From an uncultured Clostridia bacterium (GTDB taxonomy: Bacteria; Bacillota; Clostridia; Oscillospirales; Acutalibacteraceae), in assembly GCA_945787805.1 (NCBI GenBank), contig CALZID010000001.1, positions 1 to 64,000 on the forward strand: 64,000 nucleotides of DNA. The letters run 5' to 3'. Every line of letters starts with the position of its first letter. Positions within the stretch are counted from its first letter, which is position 1. The position numbers were made by a program, and so were the translations under genes. Of this stretch, positions 47,093 through 54,783 are shown piece after piece. The notes under the pieces are model-generated. The model saw nothing but the letters and a program-made list of their open reading frames with translations. It did no database searches and was not told where the DNA came from.

Positions 47093-47632
47093 TCAGACCT
47101 CCTTGCCCATCTGATAGGCTTGCTCCAGTACAGCATGACCTGCGATCTCTCCCACGCCGTTTACGCCACCTGCAAACACTGTGCCAGCCAGCGCACAGCG
47201 GGGGAAGCAGTCTACCCAACCCTGCACAGCTTTTTCTGTGCCCGCAAAGGTTTCCGGTGCGTCCTATGCCGCTGTTGCCAGCAAGTAGGCTTTCGTAAAG
47301 GCGTAATCCGTATCGAACAATGGGTTGGCACGATCCAGCATAGTCTTGAGCTGACCGCTGACGCAGTAATAGTAGACGGGTGTTGCGAACACCAGCACAT
47401 TTGCATCGTGCATTTTGGCGGCAATTTCCACGGCATCGTCTTGGATGACGCAGTGTCCCAGCTTCAGGCAGGCGAGGCAGCCCTTGCAGAAGCCAACCTG
47501 CTTTTCTCGCAGATACACAGTTTCTACATGATTGCCTGCCGCCTGTACACCCTTGGCAAACGCTGCCGCCAGCGTTTCGGAGTTGCCGTCCTTGCGGGGG
47601 CTTGAAGAAAGAATCAACACTTTTTTACTCAT
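47093..47632 (-). pseudogene. NAD(P)H-dependent flavodoxin-fold oxidoreductase interrupted by an amber stop
   Basis: The frame opens with a typical FMN-reductase N-terminus (KKVLILSSSPRKDGNSETL), a CKGCLACLK cysteine pair and the ATPVYYYCVSGQLK segment. At codon 123 a TAG (47264-47266) interrupts it. The same frame then continues for 56 sensible residues (DAPETFAGTEKAVQGW, then FAGGVNGVGEI) to a TGA at 47093, three bases before the hydrolase start. A single base change explains the break. The truncated 122-residue product would lack the last strand and helix. Confidence 0.85.
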
Positions 47633-47675
47633 TATGAAACACTCCTTGCACTTCGGTTTCTTTTGTGTTATTATA

Positions 47676-47706
47676 ATGATAACACCTAAACCTAACTTCA
47701 GGTCAA
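47676..47706 (-). promoter_or_regulatory. MerR-type promoter of the flavodoxin-hydrolase operon
   Basis: On the minus strand TTGACC and TATCAT are separated by 19 bases, the overlong spacer characteristic of MerR-activated promoters. The spacer contains ACCTGAAG and TTTAGGT half-sites of an imperfect dyad. It lies between the flavodoxin gene and the divergent merR gene. Confidence 0.7.
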
Positions 47707-47738
47707 GATATTTTTTGAAAATTTTCGGAGGAATTTTT

Positions 47739-48179
47739 ATGTATTCAATCGGACAGGTGGCGGAGATGTTCGGAATGCCCGTCTCTACACTGCGCTATTA
47801 TGATAAACAGGGACTTTTCCCGAACATGGAACGGGTATCCGGTATCCGTAAGTTCAGTGAGCAGGAGATTGAGGCACTCCGAGTGATTGAGTGTTTGAAA
47901 AAGGCCGGTATGGAGATCAAGGACATCCGGAAGTTCATGGACTGGTGCTCTGAGGGTTCGTCCACCTATCCCCAGCGCAAGGCCATGTTTGAGGAACGGA
48001 AAGCTCACATGGAAGCGGAGATCGCGCGCATGAATCGCATTCTGGATATGCTTAAATTCAAATGCTGGTACTATGAACAGGCAATTCGGGACGGAAATGA
48101 GGAAAAACTCGCCGCCATGATTCCCGATGAGTTGCCGAAGGACATCCGTGCAATCTACGACAGCTCCCACGAAAAATAA
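47739..48179 (+). CDS. MerR family transcriptional regulator
   Basis: A 146-residue MerR regulator. The N-terminal winged helix reads YSIGQVAEMFGMPVSTLRYYDKQGL, followed by the RKFSEQEIEAL wing and a long dimerisation coiled coil (about 80-125). The short C-terminal effector region is of the type seen in AdhR-like regulators that sense reactive aldehydes or small electrophiles. CGGAGGAAT precedes the ATG at 47739. It is divergent from, and probably activates, the flavodoxin-hydrolase operon. It belongs to the GC-rich block. Confidence 0.88.
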   Translation: MYSIGQVAEMFGMPVSTLRYYDKQGLFPNMERVSGIRKFSEQEIEALRVIECLKKAGMEIKDIRKFMDWCSEGSSTYPQRKAMFEERKAHMEAEIARMNRILDMLKFKCWYYEQAIRDGNEEKLAAMIPDELPKDIRAIYDSSHEK

Positions 48180-48226
48180 CACTCTCCTGCACCTGCATGG
48201 TAATTGAAGGGCAACACAAGAATGTA

Positions 48227-48282
48227 TTGCACCCCCCCTAAATCTGTGGTTGCACCCCCCTCCAAACCGTAATTGCACCCCC
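48227..48282. repeat. Three TTGCACCCCC repeats at exact 23-bp steps
   Basis: TTGCACCCCC starts at 48227, 48250 and 48273; the 13 bases between copies differ. Multiple short terminal repeats of this kind are known at the ends of IS21-family elements, but no transposase gene remains here. It marks the right edge of the GC-rich block. Confidence 0.7.
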
Positions 48283-48320
48283 TTAACGGGTTCTATCAAA
48301 ATTAGAGTCATTTGCCATAA

Positions 48321-48395
48321 AAGCATTCAATAAGGCGTAACAACCGTGTTTAAACGGAAGTAATTGTTCGTTAGCTTTGAATGCTTCTTTTTTTA
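48321..48395 (+). terminator. Long hairpin followed by a T run
   Basis: AAGCATTCAA (48321-48330) pairs with TTGAATGCTT (48377-48386), enclosing an inner CCGT/ACGG pair around GTTTAAAC, and is followed by seven or more T. It is terminator-like with an unusually long, structured loop; a small RNA is possible. From here to the promoter at 48497 I see nothing else. Confidence 0.5.
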
Positions 48396-48496
48396 TCTTA
48401 AAACCGGATTCTTTTCTTGTATAGCTGTATTTATTATTGTTTGTTTTTATATAATAGACATAAAACTCATCATATGTATATTTTGTATAATTTGAC

Positions 48497-48525
48497 TTGA
48501 ATTTTTTGTTAAATATTGCTATAAT
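48497..48525 (+). promoter_or_regulatory. Promoter of the S8 protease gene
   Basis: TTGAAT, 17-base spacer, then TGC and a perfect TATAAT. Confidence 0.68.
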
Positions 48526-48588
48526 ATTAAAGAAAAACGGGAATATTCCGTAACCTTGTGCTTAAATATATATGCGGGGGTGTGTTAA

Positions 48589-51500
48589 GTGAAGAAAATT
48601 TTATCAATTTTAATGTCAATTATGTTGATTACGCTGTCACTTGCAGACGGCTTTCATGTGTTGGCATTAGAAGATAATGACGCTTCTCATCTTGATGTTT
48701 TTGCAGAAAAACTTGTTAGCATGATTAGAAAAAATGCAAACATAGATGAATCGAAAGATGACACTCCAAACAATGATTTTGATGTTGATTTTCCAATTGA
48801 TTATTTCAATACTAACTACGGTAACGGCAGTAATAATACTTCAACCAATTCTTACAGCATTGAGAAGTTCGGGCAAGGTCCTCAGTATAAATACGGTTTG
48901 AATTTTTCATCGGGAAGACTGATTGTTAAATCAAAGCATGAAATTGATTTGCAAGGTGCAAAAGAATATATAAGCGGATATAAAGATTTATATATTCTTC
49001 AATATGATACTTATGTAAATGCACAAAAAGCATACGATTATTATAAAGCTCTTGACACAATTGAATATGTGGAGCCCGATATAACACGAAGAATGCAAGA
49101 AGACGATATAGGTATGCCCGGAATGGACCCTGAAATTGTTGAGGATGTTAAGGGCGAGGCAATATCATGGGTGTCGGAGCAGATTGGCTTTGAAGACATT
49201 AAAGAAGAGCTTGCAGGCAGAATTAAGCGTGATATTAAAGTTGCCGTCCTTGACAGCGGCGTTGATACCGACCACGAATTTTTAGAAGGCAGACTTCTCC
49301 CGAACGATGTAAATTTAAGCTCATCGGGCGAGCAGAACAGTTGTGAGGATGACTACGGTCACGGAACTCATGTTGCGGGAATTCTCGTGGACAATACTTT
49401 AGAGAATGTAAAAATTAAACCGTATAAAGTACTTAACAGTATGGGTAACGGTTCAACAAGTCTTATATCAATTGCAATAGATATGGCGGTTGCAGACGGC
49501 GCCGATATTATCAATTTAAGTCTTTCGGCAGAAGGCGAAAATCAGATGTTAAGAGATTCCATTGATGAGGCAACAGAGCAGGGAGTAAATGTAATTGTTG
49601 CGGCAGGAAATAATGGTGCCGATTTAACTAATAAAGTGATTTCACCGGCATGCGTCGAATCTGCGGTAACCGTCAGTGCTGTTGATAAAAATCAGAAGCT
49701 TTCGTCATATTCAAATTATAACGGAACAGTTGATATTGCCGCACCCGGTGACAATGTTATGAGTAGTTATCTTAACAATACATATTCATTGTTAAGCGGC
49801 ACTTCAATGGCTACACCTCAGGTTGCAGCAGGTTTTGCTATTGTTCGCTCTGTCTATCCTGAAAAGACAGGCGCCGAAGTTGAAGAGATGATAAAGAAAT
49901 ATGCAATTAAAATCCAAGAGAATGTGGGCGAAAACAAATACGGCTCAGGCATTCTTTATCTTAAATATATTCTTCAATCAATTCCGAGAACGGCTTCCGT
50001 TGTTTTCAGCGTGGCTGAAGGCAGTTTTAACAAGTCTTTCAAATTAACTCTCACTTGCCCCGAAGAAAATGCAACAATTCTCTATGCTATAAATCTGGAT
50101 AAAGATGTAGAACTCGGTTATTTAAACGGTAAGAAATATGACACGCCAATTACAATTTCCGAAACATCAAAGGTAACTGCAATAGCAATCACAAAAGGAA
50201 AGCTGTTCAGTACACCTGTAACATATACATATGAAAGATTCTTTGCAACAGAAGACGATAAATACGAAGTCAGCTCGACAGGTTATATAACAAATTATTT
50301 CGGAACGGAAACCGATATAAATGTTCCCGAAAAAATTCGCGGTATAACGATTAAAGGCATCGGTTCAAATGCATTTAAGAATGACACGGTTGTCCGTTCT
50401 GTTAATTTGCCGGACACAGCAACACATATTTTTCCCAATGCTTTCTACGGTTGTTCAAATCTTGAAACAGTTACAGGTAACGGAATAACTCAGGTTGATA
50501 AAAGTGCTTTTCAAATGAGTACACTTGAGAATTTCCCATTTAATCAGCTGACAAAAATCGGTTCTTATGCTTTTTCGGGATGTAACAATTTGAAAAATAT
50601 TGATTTATCAAATGTTGAAACGATTGAATCATACGCTTTTGAAAACACTCAGGGCTTTGGCGAGTTAAATGGCGAAAAATTAAAAACTGTCGGTAAATTT
50701 GCATTCAGAAACAGCGATATAACAAAGGCTGTTCTGCCAAATGTTCTGTTACTCAATGAAAGTGTTTTTGCAGATTGCAGCTTGCTTGAAGAAGTTACTG
50801 CCGAAGCCGTTGTAAATGTCAGTAAAGCGGCTTTTAAAGGCTGTGTTTCATTAAAATCAGTAAATATTTCAAGTGCAACAGCATTGGGCAATGATGTTTT
50901 TTATAACAGCTCAATTAAGTTTATTGATTTACCTCAGGTAACAAAAATAGGCAATAATGTATTTTCCGGTTGTGAGCAGTTGAAAGTGATTTCATTGCCG
51001 TTGACGGAAAAGGTTGGAACAAACGCATTCCGTGATTGTAAGGTGTTGAAATTCTTATACTTACCAATGTTAAAATCCATTGATTACAGTATTTTTTCGG
51101 GTTGTGAACAACTAACATCACTGTGGTTGCCCGGCGTTAAAACCGTTGCGTCAAATGCTTTTCAAAATTCAAGTGTCCAATATTTGCAGTTTGATAGCGT
51201 TGAAAAAGTCAATGATTTACCAGATAAATTGTTAGGCTTGGTTCTTCCGAGTACAATACAAGTGATTAGTGCAACAGAGCCCGAGACCGATTTTGTGGTT
51301 TACGGTAATTCCGAAACTTATGCGGAAGAATACGCAAGTACTGTGGGTAAAGAATTCCGCGAAGTACCCTATGTAGTATTTGATATGCCCGAGCAGGTGA
51401 GTGTTGAAGATAAATATATTTTTGCTTATGCATTGGGATATAACTGTACATATCAATGGTATGAAAACGATACGGTTTCCAACGAAGGCGGAACGCCGAT

Positions 51501-52032
51501 TGAAGGCGCAACAAAATTTTACTATGAGCCTAACCGTGGAGACGGTGCAACAGCATATTATTGTGTTATCACAAGTGATGACGGAATAAATCAAAATACA
51601 TTTGTGACAAATCCGATTGAAAATGCATTTGAATACCGTGAAGCAGATTATTCGGAATATGAGCGTGTTATGGCTGTTGTTGAAAGCCTTGACAGAGAGC
51701 TTTATACTCAAGAGTCGTTGAAGCTGCTTGACGACATAATTTCAGTTGATATTTCCGGCTATTCATTGGCTGAGCAAAACCGAATATATGAACATGTTGC
51801 AGCCATTGAAAAAGCACTCGGTTTGCTGGAGCTTGCTTATAGCTTAGCCGATATAAATGATGACGGGAAAATTACTCTCATTGATGCCCGAATGGCTTTG
51901 CAGGCGGTTTCGGGAACAGTAACGCTCACGAAACTTCAAACGCTTGCCGCAGATATTAACGGTGACGGAAAAATTACTCTTGTTGACGCCCGAATGATTC
52001 TGCAAGTTGTTTCAGGCGTATTGGAAATATAA
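48589..52032 (+). CDS. Secreted subtilisin-like (S8) protease with BspA-type LRRs and dockerin
   Basis: A 1147-residue multidomain protein beginning at a GTG. A signal peptide (1-27) and a pro-region (to about 190) precede an S8 catalytic domain with Asp222 (VAVLDSGVD), His261 (GHGTHVAG) and Ser406 (GTSMATPQ). Then follow a chitobiase-C-like beta domain (about 465-545), BspA-type LRR_5 repeats (about 570-890), and an Ig-like domain (about 925-1010). At the end are two calcium-binding F-hand repeats typical of type I dockerin (DINDDGKITLIDARMAL and DINGDGKITLVDARMIL). The dockerin should attach the protease to a cohesin scaffold; no cohesin is in the window. Confidence 0.9.
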   Translation: MKKILSILMSIMLITLSLADGFHVLALEDNDASHLDVFAEKLVSMIRKNANIDESKDDTPNNDFDVDFPIDYFNTNYGNGSNNTSTNSYSIEKFGQGPQYKYGLNFSSGRLIVKSKHEIDLQGAKEYISGYKDLYILQYDTYVNAQKAYDYYKALDTIEYVEPDITRRMQEDDIGMPGMDPEIVEDVKGEAISWVSEQIGFEDIKEELAGRIKRDIKVAVLDSGVDTDHEFLEGRLLPNDVNLSSSGEQNSCEDDYGHGTHVAGILVDNTLENVKIKPYKVLNSMGNGSTSLISIAIDMAVADGADIINLSLSAEGENQMLRDSIDEATEQGVNVIVAAGNNGADLTNKVISPACVESAVTVSAVDKNQKLSSYSNYNGTVDIAAPGDNVMSSYLNNTYSLLSGTSMATPQVAAGFAIVRSVYPEKTGAEVEEMIKKYAIKIQENVGENKYGSGILYLKYILQSIPRTASVVFSVAEGSFNKSFKLTLTCPEENATILYAINLDKDVELGYLNGKKYDTPITISETSKVTAIAITKGKLFSTPVTYTYERFFATEDDKYEVSSTGYITNYFGTETDINVPEKIRGITIKGIGSNAFKNDTVVRSVNLPDTATHIFPNAFYGCSNLETVTGNGITQVDKSAFQMSTLENFPFNQLTKIGSYAFSGCNNLKNIDLSNVETIESYAFENTQGFGELNGEKLKTVGKFAFRNSDITKAVLPNVLLLNESVFADCSLLEEVTAEAVVNVSKAAFKGCVSLKSVNISSATALGNDVFYNSSIKFIDLPQVTKIGNNVFSGCEQLKVISLPLTEKVGTNAFRDCKVLKFLYLPMLKSIDYSIFSGCEQLTSLWLPGVKTVASNAFQNSSVQYLQFDSVEKVNDLPDKLLGLVLPSTIQVISATEPETDFVVYGNSETYAEEYASTVGKEFREVPYVVFDMPEQVSVEDKYIFAYALGYNCTYQWYENDTVSNEGGTPIEGATKFYYEPNRGDGATAYYCVITSDDGINQNTFVTNPIENAFEYREADYSEYERVMAVVESLDRELYTQESLKLLDDIISVDISGYSLAEQNRIYEHVAAIEKALGLLELAYSLADINDDGKITLIDARMALQAVSGTVTLTKLQTLAADINGDGKITLVDARMILQVVSGVLEI

Positions 52033-52038
52033 ATTTTT

Positions 52039-52070
52039 AGGACCTTGATTATGCTTTCAAGGTCCTTTTC
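52039..52070. terminator. Bidirectional terminator between the protease gene and the fliB-like gene
   Basis: AGGACCTTGA pairs with TCAAGGTCCT, followed by T on the plus strand and preceded by AAATTTTT, which helps the minus-strand transcript. Confidence 0.8.
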
Positions 52071-52976
52071 TCATATCAAGCTATCTAAGTTATCTTGTGA
52101 ATATTCAATCTCACTTGAATACATTCTTGAATACTCAATAATATCATCAATATATAAATTGCCCGATTTACTTATATGCAATTGACACAGGGCATAAATG
52201 ATACTTGCGCTCATTTTTACAAATTTTATAATTCTGCTTTTGCTTATACCGCATAGCAGGAGTGAAGAATGTCGGTATGTAAAATATATAAGCAATTGCT
52301 CAAAGCATTTTGTAAATTCCGTCGGTATCTCAATTCCTTTAATACTTTCATATTCTTTAATCAATTCTTTTAAAAGAATTTTCCACTTATTATCAAGAAT
52401 TTCTAATGTGAGATATTTTTCAAAAACTTCTTTGGAACAAATTGCTCTGTCATTTATTGACATCTTATCTGTTATCGGCACACCGTTGTCATAAAAATAC
52501 TCAAAGAGACTGTCACGCCAAGAGAAAAATTTTGCTTCTTCACAAAGAAAATCATCACCGTCATTTTCAATTTCTACAAGACTCATTCTGCTTTTGCTTG
52601 TCAGAATGAGTCTTGCCGCTTCTTCACAGCAAAGCCCGAGACCGATTTCAATTCTGTCCGAATAAAAGTTTCTGAAACGGGGGTGGTCACTGCAAATTTG
52701 ACAAAGAGCAGCTTCGCCTAAATTTAAGATAATATCACATAGATTTCCGCTGTTCAAAAAAGGACATCTCCCGTTATCTTTCAGTTTGAAACAGTTATAA
52801 CCGTCCTGATTTGTTATGTTATCTCTTAAATATTTACCGAAGGCAGTATCAATGCTCTCATAATAATGAAAGGTATCATCATCAATATCAATTTCCCAGC
52901 CAATGCAGCAGCTATGTTTACACAGTCCCGCAATGCATTTGAAATCCTTATAATAATCCGGTGCAAAAATTTTCAT
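52071..52976 (-). CDS. FliB-like lysine N-methylase family protein
   Basis: A 301-residue protein resembling FliB, the flagellin lysine-N-methylase. Cysteine groups characteristic of the family are present: CIAGLCKHSCCIGWEIDI near the N-terminus, CPFLNSGNLCD, then CQICSDHPRF and LGLCCEEAARL. They probably hold an iron-sulfur or zinc centre. No flagellar gene is in the window. It is the last gene of the ABC-exporter operon, starting four bases after the second ABC gene with a GAGTGA site, so its target may be unrelated to flagellin. Confidence 0.78.
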   Translation of the reverse strand: MKIFAPDYYKDFKCIAGLCKHSCCIGWEIDIDDDTFHYYESIDTAFGKYLRDNITNQDGYNCFKLKDNGRCPFLNSGNLCDIILNLGEAALCQICSDHPRFRNFYSDRIEIGLGLCCEEAARLILTSKSRMSLVEIENDGDDFLCEEAKFFSWRDSLFEYFYDNGVPITDKMSINDRAICSKEVFEKYLTLEILDNKWKILLKELIKEYESIKGIEIPTEFTKCFEQLLIYFTYRHSSLLLCGISKSRIIKFVKMSASIIYALCQLHISKSGNLYIDDIIEYSRMYSSEIEYSQDNLDSLI

Positions 52977-52980
52977 AAAA

Positions 52981-54783
52981 TCACTCGTTTTTGTATTTTT
53001 CTGCTTGAAGATTGAACATATAAGCGTAAGTGCCGTTGAGAGCCATAAGCTCTTTATGACTGCCGCTTTCAATTATTCTTCCGTTTTCCATAACATAGAT
53101 TTTATCTGCATTAACTGTTGTTGAAAGACGGTGAGATATGAAAATAACAGTCTTTTTGTCCGCCGCTTCAATCATGGCTTGATTGAGATTATATTCGGCA
53201 ACAGGGTCAAGGTTTGCGCTTGGCTCGTCAAGAATAACATAGGGGCAATCCTTGTAAAAAGCTCTTGCTATGGCGGTTTTCTGGGCTTCACCGCCTGAAA
53301 GCATAATTCCGTCATCGTCAAATTCTCTCAAAAGCTCAGAGTTAATTCCGTTTTTAAGCGGTTTATTAAATCCGCTATGCTTCAATGCGTCTAAAACTCT
53401 GTTTTCTTCTGCATTGACATCAAGAGCAACATTTTCACCTAAGCTACAAGCAAAAATTTGGAAATCTTGAAAAACTGCCGCAAAGCGGTCTCTGTGGGAG
53501 TCGGTAGTAACATTTTTTATGTTTTCTCCGTCAATAAGAATTTCGCCTTCGGTTGCGTCATAAAGCCTTAACAAAAGGTTTGTAAGCGTTGTTTTGCCTG
53601 CTCCGTTATATCCCACCAACGCAATCTTTTCATAGGGCTTAATAGTGAGATTTATGTCTTCAAGTGTGGGTGTGTCGTTGTTAGGATAAGTGAATGACAA
53701 ATTCTTGATTGTAATTTCTTTCGGCTCGGTTTTAGGCGCTGCTTTTCCGCCGTTACTTATTTTGAAATCCGCACCTAAAAATTCACGGTATTTATCAATC
53801 ATCTTTGCCTGTTCTGAGAAACGGGCAAGCGCCCAGACAGTCAAAAACTGAAAGGACATGGCAACTGCGTGCGCACCGTTAAAAGTAGCGACAAAATCGC
53901 CGGCACTGAGAGTCCCTTTAACGAGCACGCAATACCCAAGATATAGGGGAAGAATAAACATAAATCCAAGACCTTGAACACCAACGGTTTGCAAGCAGTT
54001 AAGAGCAGAAATCTTATTCCAATACTTTCTTTGATTGGTTATAACATCGTCCGCCGCGTCGTTATATCTGTCAATGAGCAGGGGCTGAATATTATTCATT
54101 CGAACTTCTTTTGCGTAGTCTTGTAAATAGAAAATACGCTGAAAATAGTCAGAGCGACGGTGATATTTTGCGTTTTCAATTCTTCTTTCCATCATTAGAG
54201 TACCGACTCTTTTACTGATGGGCAGGAATACGCAAATCACCGTGAGAATAATAACAAGACACCATGGGTCAATGGTAAATAAAACCGAAGAAATTGTAAC
54301 AAGTGAAATAAGATGTCCCACATACATTCTCACCATACCCAAAAGATTTTGAATGTTGTCGGACGAAGATTCAATAGTGAGAATGAAATTGTTATAGAAT
54401 TCAGGGTTGTCATAAGATTCAAGGTCAAGACTGCGGGCTTTTTCATAGAGCTTTTTATTTAGACCGTAATATACCTTTTCACGCTCAACATTCCAATAGA
54501 ATTCCCTGAATAACCAGGAAATGAGAGTTGAACCGATTAGCACAATTGCAATAACCACCACGGCATAGAAAATCCGTTCAAGCTTTTCACCTTCTGTAAC
54601 AACATCAATTATGTATTTAACACCTAAAACTCTAATGAGATTGTTAGGCAGAATCATTAAAAGTCCCCAGACAAATTCGCCTATAACCAAAAGGGGAGAG
54701 ACGCTGAAAAGAAGCTTTACAAAAAAGAAAATATTAGACGGCATTGAGTGAAGCTGCTTTTGTTTTTCTTTTTTCTTAAACAT
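52981..54783 (-). CDS. ABC exporter half-transporter, second subunit
   Basis: A 600-residue half-transporter: six membrane helices (about 20-320) and one ATPase domain. Walker A GYNGAGKTT, signature LSGGEAQK and Walker B YVILDEPSANLD are all consensus, with the H-loop in FISHRLST. With the preceding 608-residue gene it should form a heterodimeric exporter of the BmrCD/LmrCD kind. The ATG at 54783 overlaps the first gene by eight bases and has GGGGTG ahead; a GTG at 54804 is possible. Probable substrates are drugs or peptides; this is inference. Confidence 0.85.
   Translation of the reverse strand: MFKKKEKQKQLHSMPSNIFFFVKLLFSVSPLLVIGEFVWGLLMILPNNLIRVLGVKYIIDVVTEGEKLERIFYAVVVIAIVLIGSTLISWLFREFYWNVEREKVYYGLNKKLYEKARSLDLESYDNPEFYNNFILTIESSSDNIQNLLGMVRMYVGHLISLVTISSVLFTIDPWCLVIILTVICVFLPISKRVGTLMMERRIENAKYHRRSDYFQRIFYLQDYAKEVRMNNIQPLLIDRYNDAADDVITNQRKYWNKISALNCLQTVGVQGLGFMFILPLYLGYCVLVKGTLSAGDFVATFNGAHAVAMSFQFLTVWALARFSEQAKMIDKYREFLGADFKISNGGKAAPKTEPKEITIKNLSFTYPNNDTPTLEDINLTIKPYEKIALVGYNGAGKTTLTNLLLRLYDATEGEILIDGENIKNVTTDSHRDRFAAVFQDFQIFACSLGENVALDVNAEENRVLDALKHSGFNKPLKNGINSELLREFDDDGIMLSGGEAQKTAIARAFYKDCPYVILDEPSANLDPVAEYNLNQAMIEAADKKTVIFISHRLSTTVNADKIYVMENGRIIESGSHKELMALNGTYAYMFNLQAEKYKNE

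Noticed and set aside
47264..47266. In-frame TAG as pyrrolysine or other recoding
   Set aside because: Flavodoxin-fold reductases have no known recoding here, and no pyrrolysine genes are visible; a plain nonsense mutation is simpler.
48227..48282. Possible CRISPR array
   Set aside because: The repeated core is only 10 bases, gaps are 13 bases and there are just three copies; no cas genes are nearby.
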